DNA of 64,000 nt, taken from assembly GCF_013359905.1 (NCBI RefSeq), contig NZ_JABMCC010000108.1:219893-283892 (forward strand). The letters run 5' to 3'. Under the pieces are notes generated by a model. It saw only the letters and a list, made by a program, of their open reading frames with translations. It searched no databases and was not told the DNA's origin. Positions within the stretch are counted from its first letter, which is position 1, and each line of letters starts with the position of its first letter. This document shows, piece by piece, positions 24,293 through 33,350 of the stretch. Source of the DNA: Paenibacillus taichungensis (lineage in GTDB: Bacteria; Bacillota; Bacilli; Paenibacillales; Paenibacillaceae). The translations under genes were made by a program, and so were the position numbers.

Positions 24293-25918
24293 TTAATTCA
24301 ACAATTCAACACAGTCATACACCCACCCAGCACTTAACCAATTGCCCAAGTCGCTGGATCCGCTGATTGGCGTAATGGTTATCGTGTTGGACCCATTAAC
24401 GAAATAGGATGCCGGGATATTCCAGGAAAAGGTTGTATTGTTGCCCCGATAGGTCCCAATCGTAAAGCTCCGCGAATTCGGTTGGGATGAGGCTGCTGGA
24501 TTGGTTAACGTATGACCGTTAATCGTTACGCTCGGTCTTCCATTGTTGTATGCTGCCGTAATACCGATGTTAAGAACATGCGAAGATGCCGCTTGGGAAG
24601 AGTTCAAGCTAAAGGTAACGGTTGTCGGTGAGTTTTGGCCGCGGAATTGAATCGCTGGAAACTTGTTGGTTGCACTGCCAGTCGCATAACTGACGGGGCC
24701 CCAACTTGGATTACGGCTATCGGAAGGATGACGGATTGGAATCGTCTGGCCGTTTAGAAACTCTGACGGTGTACCATCCCAATTCCCAATGCGCCAGATG
24801 CTGGATGCTTTACTTGGGTCATTGTTGATCGTACGCGTATTCAGCGTTGTCGTTGATCCTCCAGTGATGTTCACACTTTCCGTATAGACGGCCAGTTCCC
24901 CCTTATACACCGTCATGGTGTATGTACCTGGAATCATGCTGTATTTGGCAGCTGCCCCGCTCGAAGAGGCATTCACCCAATATTGGGCGTTGCTATTGGC
25001 AAAACCAACTGTATACGCATAACCCGTATCCATGCCAGAGAGCCCATTAAGCACGACATTACCTCGGCTGGATACCCAACCTGTCAGGTTCAGACCCGAC
25101 ATCCAGCTAAAATCAGGTACGCTTGGCGTTGCACCGGTGGTGAAAATCAAGGCATACGGCCCATGCAGACCCATGCGCCAATTTTCAGTCTGGGCATGTC
25201 CTGAATTCATGTAATTGTAGACCTCCGTATCTCCACCGCTCTGGAACTGAATATCACGGAAGAACGGACCTCCCGAACTTTTCTCTCGGTCGCCATAGGC
25301 CATGAACACACCCACACCGCTACCCGTAACGCCTCGAATGGTCAGATCCTTAGCTTGATCATTGCCGTAATACTTCGATGTACTCTGTCCGTTAGCGTAA
25401 CCAAAAACGTCCTGGCTCTCAATCCCGCCGGTGTTATTCCGATTATTCGAATTGGCCGGAACTCCTGTTAATACGCTGCCGTTGCCCCTGAAAATATAGC
25501 GTAATTCACCCACAGACGGTTCTGCTGTGACATACGTGGCCATATAGATAATGTTCTCACCGCCCCGTGACGCATAATAGTGGGTAAGCGTGCTGGTTGA
25601 TACGGTGATCAATACAGTTGATCCCGAAGGAGATGTGTTCCAGGTTACATTGGCTGAGCCCAAACCAGAGCCGATATGGGACGCCTTGCTGGAGCCGTTC
25701 AGCTCCGTTCCGTTCATTTTGGCAGATATGATATCTCCATTGGTTTTATTCACCGTGTATACCAGCCCTGCTCCTGTGTTCACTTCAATCCTCGACCCGT
25801 TATCCGTAACATAGATGGTGGCCGCGTGTCCGGTGGATGTTGGATATAATACCGCTGCTGCCATCATCACCAGTAATAGAAACGAACTGAATGCCTTCTT
25901 CATTAAACGTCTGCTCAC
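24293..25918 (-). CDS. Secreted rhamnogalacturonan endolyase, PL4
   Basis: This 541-residue extracellular polysaccharide lyase would cleave rhamnogalacturonan I backbones of pectin by beta-elimination. A signal peptide covers about 1-33 (ends TGHAA). The catalytic domain contains TSKYYGND (Lys182) and NYMNSGHAQTE (His241), which correspond to the catalytic Lys and His of the Aspergillus PL4 lyase. A fibronectin-III-like domain (about 275-365) and a C-terminal jelly-roll carbohydrate-binding domain (about 370-541) complete the three-domain PL4 layout. The start is a GTG (25916-25918) after GGGAGGGATT. A -10 TATAAT and a GTAAAGCGCTTACA dyad lie about 90-110 bases upstream. Confidence 0.9.
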   Translation of the reverse strand: MSRRLMKKAFSSFLLLVMMAAAVLYPTSTGHAATIYVTDNGSRIEVNTGAGLVYTVNKTNGDIISAKMNGTELNGSSKASHIGSGLGSANVTWNTSPSGSTVLITVSTSTLTHYYASRGGENIIYMATYVTAEPSVGELRYIFRGNGSVLTGVPANSNNRNNTGGIESQDVFGYANGQSTSKYYGNDQAKDLTIRGVTGSGVGVFMAYGDREKSSGGPFFRDIQFQSGGDTEVYNYMNSGHAQTENWRMGLHGPYALIFTTGATPSVPDFSWMSGLNLTGWVSSRGNVVLNGLSGMDTGYAYTVGFANSNAQYWVNASSSGAAAKYSMIPGTYTMTVYKGELAVYTESVNITGGSTTTLNTRTINNDPSKASSIWRIGNWDGTPSEFLNGQTIPIRHPSDSRNPSWGPVSYATGSATNKFPAIQFRGQNSPTTVTFSLNSSQAASSHVLNIGITAAYNNGRPSVTINGHTLTNPAASSQPNSRSFTIGTYRGNNTTFSWNIPASYFVNGSNTITITPISGSSDLGNWLSAGWVYDCVELLN

Positions 25919-26010
25919 GAGCTAATCCCTCCCTGGAATAGTTTTTTTAACGTTTTCGTAATGAGCCAAAATCAGATTTAAATATCGTATATGTGATAGC
26001 TGAATTAAAA

Positions 26011-26029
26011 GTAAAGCGCTTACATTATA
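26011..26029 (-). promoter_or_regulatory. -10 element and cre-like dyad of the PL4 gene
   Basis: On the minus strand TATAAT (26024-26029) is followed by GTAAGCGCTTTAC (within 26011-26024). It is strongly dyad-symmetric and cre-like but misses two consensus bases. The rest of the 25919-26372 gap is AT-rich and shows no gene. Confidence 0.35.
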
Positions 26030-26372
26030 ATGTATGACAAACGAGCCTATGTCTCATCTCGGTATTCTTGCTGCATGCGGCATATCAACCGGGTCAACTT
26101 TCTTCCATATCAGTCTCTTATACCACCACCTCCTATATAGAAATAATATAGATCCAAATTACTGGTAATATCATTAAAATAATACCATTATATTACATGC
26201 CATGGCAATGAAAATAGCTATCAGCCTGCCGTAATCTCTCTCTGTTTTTTTGTATCTTATCCAGATAAAAAATAGCGACCGCTCTCCGTAACCCTACCGG
26301 AAATCAATCGCCTCGCCTCTACTTCCCGTTATCCAAAATATTTGTTCATTGTCCCTATCGTGATCTTAGAAC

Positions 26373-26726
26373 TTAGAAGCGGCCTATCGCTACGAACACG
26401 GCTAACGCCAGGAACACGATATTCACGCCAATTTGCTTATACTCCTTACGGGCAATGTGGAATATGGCTCCTAACAGTACAACGACAGCAAGACCAATGG
26501 CCGCCAGTGGCGTCAATCCAGGGGCGATATCTGTTGCTTGAGGAACAATAAGTCCAATGACCCCAACTAGTTCCAAGATCCCGATAAAAAATACTAACCC
26601 TCTCGAAACTTCGCTTGCCCAAGGCCACGATTTCTTTGCCTGTTCATACTGGAACGCCTTCATCCATCCCGAGAAAATAAATCCTAAACCCAATATACCT
26701 TGAACAATCCATAACGCCATATTCAT
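26373..26726 (-). CDS. DoxX-family membrane protein
   Basis: This protein of about 118 residues has four predicted transmembrane helices and the DoxX/DoxD-like opening (VQGILGLGFIFSGWMKAF, then FFIGILELVGVIGLIVP). Members are often linked to redox stress or sulfur metabolism, but activity is mostly unproven. ATG 26726 is chosen because AAGAGGGGC lies 10 bases upstream; the longer in-frame start is not supported. It is divergent from an HxlR regulator gene, which is the usual DoxX-HxlR arrangement, so it is probably controlled by that regulator. Confidence 0.85.
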   Translation of the reverse strand: MNMALWIVQGILGLGFIFSGWMKAFQYEQAKKSWPWASEVSRGLVFFIGILELVGVIGLIVPQATDIAPGLTPLAAIGLAVVVLLGAIFHIARKEYKQIGVNIVFLALAVFVAIGRF

Positions 26727-26796
26727 AACTCGTAAGCCCCTCTTCTTGTATATGATCAACACCTAGGCATATAATATTTTATGGGGTAACTATTTG

Positions 26797-26807
26797 GAAG
26801 TAGGCAC
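26797..26807. promoter_or_regulatory. Candidate HxlR half-site in the doxX/hxlR divergent gap
   Basis: The minus strand reads GTGCCTACTTC, 10 of 11 identical to GTGCGTACTTC at 20100-20110. It lies between divergent doxX- and hxlR-type genes. Confidence 0.35.
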
Positions 26808-26868
26808 TTAAACTAAACATAGTATACAAAAAGAAACCTTAGATAAATAAAGGAGTTGAGGGCATCAT

Positions 26869-27228
26869 ATGAGTACTTACTGCAAGTTTGAAACGGCGTT
26901 GGACATTCTTGTTGGAAAATGGAAACCGGTGATCTTACTTCGGCTTTTCGCCAATGGCACCATGAGATTTAGCGAGCTTCAGAGGGCCATCCCTGACATT
27001 ACCAAGAAAATGCTCACCCAACAATTAAGGGAATTGGAGTACCACGACATCGTCCATCGTGAGGTCTATCAGCAGATTCCTCCCAAAGTAGAGTACTCCA
27101 TCACGGAGTACGGTCAACGAATGACCCCTTTATTACAGGCCATGAATGATTGGGGCGAGGGTCACATCGATCATTTGAACGAGCTTTATGGGGAAGATCT
27201 GACGACTGAGCTACCTGAACGCAGCTAA
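26869..27228 (+). CDS. HxlR-family transcriptional regulator
   Basis: This 119-residue HxlR winged-helix protein reads DILVGKWKPVILLRLFANGTMRFSELQRAIPDITKKMLTQQLRELEYHDIV in sequence blocks, and ends with the family's PPKVEYSITEYG wing. A cysteine at residue 5 (STYCKFE) is in the position used by redox-sensing HxlR/DUF24 proteins such as YodB, making it a possible electrophile sensor. ATG 26869 has AAAGGAG and TGAGGG upstream. It is divergent from the DoxX gene, its likely target. Confidence 0.88.
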   Translation: MSTYCKFETALDILVGKWKPVILLRLFANGTMRFSELQRAIPDITKKMLTQQLRELEYHDIVHREVYQQIPPKVEYSITEYGQRMTPLLQAMNDWGEGHIDHLNELYGEDLTTELPERS

Positions 27229-27296
27229 ACAATACACCGGTGATCTCACCATTAACATTACGTTCTTCTTCTACAGCATGAATGAGAGGTTTTAAC

Positions 27297-27329
27297 TGAA
27301 AAAGCTGCACCCTTTGTTACGGATGCAGC
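27297..27329 (-). terminator. Terminator of the TPR-SUKH gene
   Basis: On the minus strand GCTGCATCC pairs with GGGTGCAGC (27321-27329 with 27304-27312) and is followed by TTTTTCAG. Confidence 0.75.
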
Positions 27330-27367
27330 CTCTTCAATATTTTATATCACAGGAAGCTATCACCTTC

Positions 27368-28333
27368 TTACAGTGAACCCTCAAGGTTTGCAGGTTGATT
27401 TCCCTCATTCACCAAACCTTGAATAAAGGTCTCAACATTGGGCGCAAGCCAAGTGATCTTGTAGCCTTCTGCTTTATTCACATGGACAACCTCGGGCTCG
27501 CCGGCATTGCCGGATTCACGATAATCCAGCATCACGACCTCTGAATTGGAAGAACACTCACATAGAATGACACCAATCTCAGGATAACCCCCTTTTTCTA
27601 TGATCGCTCGACTGCCCGCTTCTCCACACAGTGAATGTGCCTTTTCCCGTCCAACACCCAGGATATTGGAAATTTCAACTTGAATCTTCCCATCACTCTC
27701 CGCCTGACTAACCGGAAAATAACGATAGTGGGGCACACCACCATTATGTAGTTTCATCATGTTCACATAGAATGTCGGCAGCTTGAACACCAATTGATCC
27801 TCCACTGCTTCAATTTGCTCATCGGTAGGAGGGGACAACACATATTGATCGACGTTTGCTGGACTGTCATTCCAGAAGCTCGTCGATTCGGGGTGGATAC
27901 CAGGTGCAGCTTCGATGGTGGTTTCAGTGATTGAATGGACTGTATCCACAGGCACCTCTACCGCTTCTTCTGTGAGCTCGTCTGCTGTTTTATTCCGAAT
28001 CCATTCCAGGAACTCCTGTGTATCCTCATCTCCCGGCTCTAATCGGTCCGCTGCTTCGAAAGCTTCACGCGCGTTCTCATATTGCTCCAAATAATAATAC
28101 GCCAGACCAATGCGGTAATGCCAAAGCGGGTCATTTTGTCCCTCTTCTTCAACCGACAGGAATTGCTCCACCGCCTCCTGGTAACGCTCCATATTATTCA
28201 ACGCTCTACCCAGATGGTTGACCAGAATATAATTCCGATCCTCTTCCGGAACCTCTGTAATCGCATCTATAATCTCTTCATACTCATCCTGTTCATGCCA
28301 AGCCTCTAGCCGTTCCAAGAGTTCATCATTCAT
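27368..28333 (-). CDS. TPR protein with SMI1/KNR4 (SUKH) domain
   Basis: This 321-residue cytoplasmic protein has about three tetratricopeptide repeats at the N-terminus (residues 1-115; YQEAVEQFLSVEEEGQNDPL and YENAREAFEAADRLEPGD are clear). An acidic linker leads to an SMI1/KNR4 domain (about 160-310; PPTDEQIEAVEDQLVFKLPTFYVNMMKLHNGG). SUKH domains often serve as immunity proteins against polymorphic toxins but also occur in housekeeping scaffolds. No toxin gene adjoins it, so immunity is only a possibility. ATG 28333 is the start. It has its own terminator. Confidence 0.82.
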   Translation of the reverse strand: MNDELLERLEAWHEQDEYEEIIDAITEVPEEDRNYILVNHLGRALNNMERYQEAVEQFLSVEEEGQNDPLWHYRIGLAYYYLEQYENAREAFEAADRLEPGDEDTQEFLEWIRNKTADELTEEAVEVPVDTVHSITETTIEAAPGIHPESTSFWNDSPANVDQYVLSPPTDEQIEAVEDQLVFKLPTFYVNMMKLHNGGVPHYRYFPVSQAESDGKIQVEISNILGVGREKAHSLCGEAGSRAIIEKGGYPEIGVILCECSSNSEVVMLDYRESGNAGEPEVVHVNKAEGYKITWLAPNVETFIQGLVNEGNQPANLEGSL

Positions 28334-28387
28334 TGACCTTGCCTCCCTGTCTTATTCGTTGTAGAAATTATATCAATAAATTATGAA

Positions 28388-28416
28388 TAAAAAAAACGCA
28401 GCTTCATCGAGCTGCG
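28388..28416 (-). terminator. Terminator of the 28482-29105 gene
   Basis: On the minus strand CGCAGCT pairs with AGCTGCG (28410-28416 with 28397-28403), followed by TTTTTTTTATT. Confidence 0.8.
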
Positions 28417-28481
28417 AACAATAATCATCGTGAAGTGATCGAATGATAGATATCGATAATTTACGCCTACCTTGCTGTAAC

Positions 28482-29105
28482 CTATTTGGTATTCATAACA
28501 AGCGAATATTTATTGAAAATCCAAGACTCCCTCATATCATTCATAGCTTCTTTGCTAACCCGAACAGAAGTCTTTTGCTCGTGTAAACCTTCTGGTGCAG
28601 GTACGGAAAACCGCAGCAATTTGGCTATTTTTTTTATTTCATTTGCTACTTCATGATATAACCCATACGTTAACGGCCGATGCTCCCGAATATCCTCGTA
28701 TATATAATATTTCCCAATCTCATCTTCCAAATCCATTTGGACCCCTTTAGGAAACGATAGCACGATAGACGGCAATTCATCCTCCGCCCATTGTCCAAGA
28801 TACGGGAAGCTGACACCCTCGTTTTTCAAGAAAAATCCAGACTTCCCCTGATCCAGCTTACTCAAGAGCGAATATACGAAATGAGGGGGAATCTCCTCTC
28901 TGTTCTCTTCCTTCGTAGCAGTAAAAGATTGATAAAATCGGCTATACGTTTCATATACCTGATCATAATCATACTTGGTCTGCGCATGATTGGGTCTGAT
29001 AAATTGAACCTGTTTCTGCTCGAAAAGGGCTAGCAGGCTTTTGAGCTCTTCAGGCGTAATGAAAAATTTCAGTTTATAAAATCCACTGTTCTTTAATCGT
29101 TCCAT
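28482..29105 (-). CDS. Hypothetical protein, 207 aa
   Basis: I do not recognise a family. The protein is soluble, with no signal peptide or membrane segment, rich in Lys, Glu and aromatic residues, and looks mixed alpha/beta. The N-terminal half is helical (TPEELKSLLALFEQKQ); a central block (FPYLGQWAEDELPSIVLSFPKG) is strand-rich. ATG 29105 is the start, with GGTGAGAG upstream. It is divergent from the tandem glycosyltransferase genes, with 168 bases between that hold both promoters. It has a clear terminator. Codon use looks like its neighbours. Confidence 0.65.
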   Translation of the reverse strand: MERLKNSGFYKLKFFITPEELKSLLALFEQKQVQFIRPNHAQTKYDYDQVYETYSRFYQSFTATKEENREEIPPHFVYSLLSKLDQGKSGFFLKNEGVSFPYLGQWAEDELPSIVLSFPKGVQMDLEDEIGKYYIYEDIREHRPLTYGLYHEVANEIKKIAKLLRFSVPAPEGLHEQKTSVRVSKEAMNDMRESWIFNKYSLVMNTK

Positions 29106-29273
29106 TCTCTCACCACCAATTGTAAAATGGAGTCTCCTATTTCACCACTATTAGTTGAAGAGAGCCTTATGTGCGAATTCTCCATTTTGTAGATATGCCG
29201 TTCCTCTTATTTGCTGTCCACATATTTTGAAGAGAGATAGTTTTGAACATAACGGATAAGGGGAGCGGTCCAC

Positions 29274-30011
29274 ATGGGAGTCATGCCAAAAAGCTCTATC
29301 AAAAAGCAGGGAGTTTCTATTATTGCCTGCACGAAACGCCAAAGCTATATAAGAAACCTATTTAAGAACTACAGCCGACAGATCCACGCCAAGAAAGAAC
29401 TTATCATTATTATCAACAACAATAACATCCCCCTCAAGCCTTATCTCAGTCTAGCGAAAAAGTTCCCAAACGTACACGTATATCGTCTTCCGGAACGTAT
29501 CTCCCTAGGTGCCTGTCTTAATTACGCGATCAAGAAAACGAAATACAACTATATTGCCAAGTTTGATGATGATGATTACTACGCTCCCTATTATTTGACG
29601 GAAAGTTTGCTGACCTTTCAAAGAACCAAAGCCGATGTCATTGGCAAGCGGTCTCATTATATGTATTTACGTGGGTCAAAGACGTTTATTCTTCGTTTTC
29701 CACAAGATGAACATCGACCTGTGACTCTAATCCCTGGCGCAACGCTAGTTTTTAAACGCAAGGTGATAAACAAAGTGCCTTTCCCAAATCAAAGCGTCGG
29801 TGAGGATGATCTTTTTTGCATTAGAAGCAAACGAAAAGGATACCGCGTTTATTCTGCTGGAAAAAATAACTTTGTCGCGATCCGCAGGAGAAACTCATCC
29901 AACCATACATGGATCATTAGCGATAAAGAACTGATCTCTCAGAGCCGAAAAATACCTTCTGTTACGAATTACAAGAAATATGTGCAGAAAAAGCCAAAGG
30001 GCTTATTATAA
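29274..30011 (+). CDS. GT2-family glycosyltransferase, first of a tandem pair
   Basis: This 245-residue protein has a compact GT-A nucleotide-sugar transferase fold. It starts GVSIIACTKRQSYIRNLF, has the FDDDDYYAP metal/sugar-nucleotide motif (about residue 97), then IGKRSHYMYL and PGATLVFKR, and an acceptor-side GEDDLFCIR segment that supplies the second acidic cluster. There is no membrane segment. ATG 29274 follows AGGGGAG. Its stop overlaps the start of the next, paralogous gene. In spore formers such short GT2 genes often glycosylate spore-surface proteins; here that is inference only. Confidence 0.82.
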   Translation: MGVMPKSSIKKQGVSIIACTKRQSYIRNLFKNYSRQIHAKKELIIIINNNNIPLKPYLSLAKKFPNVHVYRLPERISLGACLNYAIKKTKYNYIAKFDDDDYYAPYYLTESLLTFQRTKADVIGKRSHYMYLRGSKTFILRFPQDEHRPVTLIPGATLVFKRKVINKVPFPNQSVGEDDLFCIRSKRKGYRVYSAGKNNFVAIRRRNSSNHTWIISDKELISQSRKIPSVTNYKKYVQKKPKGLL

Positions 30012-30742
30012 TGGTGAACCCAGACCGTTCTCTTGATTTGAATGGAGTTTCTATCATTGTTTGTACCAAACGGCGACAATGCATGGGCAACCTTTTTCGT
30101 AACTACAGCAGACAGAATTACAAGATCAAAGAGCTTATCATCATATTAAATAATAATAATCTGCGTGTAAACGAATATATCCAGGCGGCAAAACAATATA
30201 TAAATGTAAGGGTAGTTTCTCTGCCGGAACAAGTATCGCTTGGACATTGCCTAAATTATGGAGCTTCATTATCTAATTTCAATCTCATCGCTAAGTTTGA
30301 TGACGATGATTATTATGCTCCTCTCTATTTAACAGATAGCGTGCATACCCTGGGAAAGACCAGAGCAGATATTGTAGGGAAACGAGCCCACTACATGTAC
30401 TTGAGCAGCAAAAAACTCCTTCTGCTACGTTACCCTACCAAGGCGAATCAATATGTTCCCCTGATTCAAGGAGCGACCCTGCTCGTAAAACGACATGTAA
30501 TAAGCGAGGTTGGCTTTCCCGACCAAAATCGAGGGGAATGCGTGACGTTTTGTTCGGACAGCCTGGCAAAGGGCTATAAAATTTATTCAGGAGGTTCATC
30601 CCATTTCCTTGCGATTCGCAGGAGGAACTCCAAAGATCATACGTGGATCGTAAGCGATAAAGAGCTTTTAACAAGAAATGTTAAAGTGCTGAAAGTGAGA
30701 AACCCAAGAAAATTTATATGCCAACCCGATAACTTTATTTAG
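30011..30742 (+). CDS. GT2-family glycosyltransferase, second of a tandem pair
   Basis: This 243-residue paralog of the preceding gene has the same blocks: GVSIIVCTKRR, FDDDDYYAPLYLTDS, IVGKRAHYMYL, IQGATLLVKR and AIRRRNSKDHTWIVSDKELL. The acceptor-side acidic motif differs: GEDDLFC in the first copy is replaced by GECVTFC, losing two acidic residues usually important for GT2 activity. The two may thus have different acceptors, or this one may be weakened. The ATG overlaps the upstream stop (TAATG), so they are translationally coupled. Confidence 0.8.
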   Translation: MVNPDRSLDLNGVSIIVCTKRRQCMGNLFRNYSRQNYKIKELIIILNNNNLRVNEYIQAAKQYINVRVVSLPEQVSLGHCLNYGASLSNFNLIAKFDDDDYYAPLYLTDSVHTLGKTRADIVGKRAHYMYLSSKKLLLLRYPTKANQYVPLIQGATLLVKRHVISEVGFPDQNRGECVTFCSDSLAKGYKIYSGGSSHFLAIRRRNSKDHTWIVSDKELLTRNVKVLKVRNPRKFICQPDNFI

Positions 30743-30782
30743 CAATTACAGATCGATGATTCTGTTAACGGCAGGTTGAATA

Positions 30783-30816
30783 TCAAAAAAAGAGCAGCAT
30801 TTCGCTGCTCTTCTCT
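30783..30816. terminator. Bidirectional terminator
   Basis: AAGAGCAGC (30790-30798) pairs with GCTGCTCTT (30804-30812), with an A run before and T-rich bases after. It serves the glycosyltransferases and the convergent TerD-like gene. Confidence 0.8.
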
Positions 30817-30848
30817 TTTCTCGATCCCGGTATTCATATGTGATGTAC

Positions 30849-32972
30849 TTAAGCCAAATATTCAGCCATAATCTGCTCGATATCAAACGGGGTAATTCCT
30901 TGCTCCACCGAATAGATTGTATCGGCCTGATCCAACGTATCCACCAGTTCACCTCTAGCCTTGGCATGAAGCGTGAACAAGTCGTAGAGATCTGGTTTGC
31001 GTAGCGTGGTCAGTGCTTTGCCCATCAGGACCATCCCTTTTTGATTACCCTCGACATTATTGTAATATTCCGGGTGCCTAGTCAGTGCCAGATCCGTCCA
31101 AATGACCGTACGCTCCACTAGATCCATAATGACGGGAATGGCAATCTGTGTATCTGCCGTGATATCAATCTTGTTTGCCACCGTGGACGGCTCGAAGATC
31201 TCGCCAGAACCCGGCTTCTTACGCATCATCCAGCCCACAAAGCATTCCGGCAAATCGCAATATGGATGACTCGTAAAGGAAAGCAGACTCGCCACCACAT
31301 AACGCCCACCATAATCAACAATCGACGGAATATGCAGGTCAATGAACTCACTCGCACCATGAGGCGCTGTCACGATATCCCCGCTGTGAACGGCCTTGTA
31401 GTTGGATGAACGCAGATTCGTATAGGAAATATGCTCCACATAGTTCCAGTTCTCATCGTACATCACCGCAGACAGATCGATATCTACACGCCCCGTTGCT
31501 TGACCATTCACGGTGCCTTCCTTCCACCAGTTGAAGAAACGAATCGTATCTCCCTCGGCCATCGGCACCCGGCTTCCCCGAACAATCGTATGAAGGGCCT
31601 TGCTCGCCGATCTTTGGGAAAAGGGAACCAGATAATCATGGAGCTGTGGATCAACATACGTCTTTCCAAGCGAAGGAAGGGCGGCGAAACGCTGCACCAG
31701 CGCCTGCTCACACATCTGCACGACGGCACGACAAGTGTCATCGTCCATCTCGGGAAGCTGATTCGGAATGGCGAAAGCCTTCGCTACATTGCCTTTCGGA
31801 AAAAATACACGCAGATCCTGCGGTTCATTACGCCGGGCAAAATGCTCCCTCACCTGCAACAAAACCGGGGTCGATACGTGCTCCAGAATTTCTCCGAACG
31901 CCAGCAATACATACTCCTTATCCGTGGTAGAGCGCAACAAGTGATCCAATCTTCTCGCAAATTCACCAGGGCGCTGCTTCAGCAGCTCAATCAAACTCCA
32001 CACATTCTGGTATTGGAAGGCAAGCTCCACACTCCCGTTAAAGGTCGTAAACGACTTGTTATTACGCAAAATATCAAAAGCTTCCTCGCATCGCGGGTAC
32101 CGCAGCTTATATTCAGATGGATGCAGAATTTCGCCCAGACGAATCCAGCGATCCTTATATCGAAGCATGTCTTCCGTAATTGAACCGCATTGCTCCAGCA
32201 AACCGAGCAACAGGCGTCTCTCACGCCGCTTGAATTTGCGAAAAGGCGAAGCCAGAGCCAGGCTGACATCACCATCCGACCAGGCCACAGCAAGACGAAG
32301 CACATCCGTTGCCGTTCTGAAATACGGGCCGATTCGGTCGATATTAGCCTTTTCATACTTTAATAAGGAAGCTACTACAAACCCCACATTTTCCTTGAAA
32401 GGAATCTCGGCCGGCAACAGCGCATCCACTTCATCCGGTTCCGCAAGTTCCAGCACAGTATCGATATCTGCTTTGTCTGTCTCCGAGATGGAGCCGTTGG
32501 CTTCGATCAGTTGGCGGATGAGCGTCTGAAAGTCTGCCTTGTCTCCAAGGTCAATGACTTTTAGATTTATTTTATCCAGTAAAGGTACTCTTTCCACAGG
32601 TTCATGATTCGGATATACCAAGGTCAGATAATGAAGGATAGCATTCAGGTAGAGTTCCACCTCATCTTCCTCCATCACCTGCGCCGGGAATCCAGGGTAC
32701 ATCGGTTTGTAGTCCACATGTGCACCGACCATGATTCTCAGATCAGCCACAACCTGGGCAACAAATGCTTCAAACTGTTCCTTGGATAATGTTCGCACGG
32801 CCTGCATCAATTCATCCGAGAATGTGTATCCAAGCGTTTCTATATTTTTAAGGGCAGTCGCCAAATAAACCTTCGGCAGCTGTTTCTCCCCTTGTTCTTG
32901 CTCGATTATGAGTTTGTTCGCTCTGCGCAAATAGATTGTGTTGTTCATGATAAAAGAGTCCAGGAAAGCCAT
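30849..32972 (-). CDS. Large cytoplasmic protein with TerD-like C-terminus
   Basis: This 707-residue soluble protein has no signal peptide. The N-terminal two thirds are helical, with a charged YLRRANKLIIEQEQGEKQLP start and regular alpha-alpha repeats. The last 230 residues (EGDTIRFFNWWKEG, GRVDIDLSAVMYDENWNYVEHI, SGDIVTAPHGASEFIDL) resemble the TerD/CABP beta-sandwich, which binds calcium in stress-response (Ter) systems. I recall similar long proteins in Bacillales and actinomycetes annotated as cytoplasmic or TerD-like, without function. No other ter genes are nearby. The Shine-Dalgarno for ATG 32972 is weak (AGGGAT is too close), and ATG 32948 is an alternative. Confidence 0.65.
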   Translation of the reverse strand: MAFLDSFIMNNTIYLRRANKLIIEQEQGEKQLPKVYLATALKNIETLGYTFSDELMQAVRTLSKEQFEAFVAQVVADLRIMVGAHVDYKPMYPGFPAQVMEEDEVELYLNAILHYLTLVYPNHEPVERVPLLDKINLKVIDLGDKADFQTLIRQLIEANGSISETDKADIDTVLELAEPDEVDALLPAEIPFKENVGFVVASLLKYEKANIDRIGPYFRTATDVLRLAVAWSDGDVSLALASPFRKFKRRERRLLLGLLEQCGSITEDMLRYKDRWIRLGEILHPSEYKLRYPRCEEAFDILRNNKSFTTFNGSVELAFQYQNVWSLIELLKQRPGEFARRLDHLLRSTTDKEYVLLAFGEILEHVSTPVLLQVREHFARRNEPQDLRVFFPKGNVAKAFAIPNQLPEMDDDTCRAVVQMCEQALVQRFAALPSLGKTYVDPQLHDYLVPFSQRSASKALHTIVRGSRVPMAEGDTIRFFNWWKEGTVNGQATGRVDIDLSAVMYDENWNYVEHISYTNLRSSNYKAVHSGDIVTAPHGASEFIDLHIPSIVDYGGRYVVASLLSFTSHPYCDLPECFVGWMMRKKPGSGEIFEPSTVANKIDITADTQIAIPVIMDLVERTVIWTDLALTRHPEYYNNVEGNQKGMVLMGKALTTLRKPDLYDLFTLHAKARGELVDTLDQADTIYSVEQGITPFDIEQIMAEYLA

Positions 32973-33273
32973 ATCCCTACAATTGGTGGTCTGCTGTAGA
33001 AGGAAGGAATATGATAGCCTGGACGCCTCCTCTCTGAATTGAGATCTTCAGGAAAGCGGCGACCCTAAGTTCGCCAATGAAGTTAGAAGGAAGGATCGCC
33101 ATAGCCTGAAGGCCAAAGGTCCGAAGCTTGTGACCCGAACCTTTGATGAACCCATCATCTCAGATTCCACGATCTCCCAACAGGGCGAAAGTATTACGAC
33201 ATGCGAAACTAATGGAGAATTCTCTGACTTGTGTCGAGCAGTACTGAAGAACAGCATACAACTGATGGTACAT

Positions 33274-33315
33274 AAAAAAAGAGCTAAGCACGGTTTTTAG
33301 CCGGCTTAGCTCTTT
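33274..33315 (-). terminator. Terminator of mqo
   Basis: On the minus strand GAGCTAAGC pairs with GCTTAGCTC (33304-33312 with 33281-33289), followed by TTTTTTT. The preceding gap 32973-33270 has an 85-codon open frame (33043-33300, plus) without a start, listed as an observation. Confidence 0.85.
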
Positions 33316-33350
33316 AACACACGCATGGTAAACAGGTTACATACAGCTCG

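Noticed and set aside
25998..26372. Small gene in the gap upstream of the PL4 lyase
   Set aside because: AGGAGG at about 26130 is followed by frames that stop within a few codons.
31431..32183. 250-codon plus-strand frame opposite the TerD-like gene
   Set aside because: It is wholly antisense to a long well-supported protein, has no Shine-Dalgarno and low-complexity His/Arg/Leu composition.
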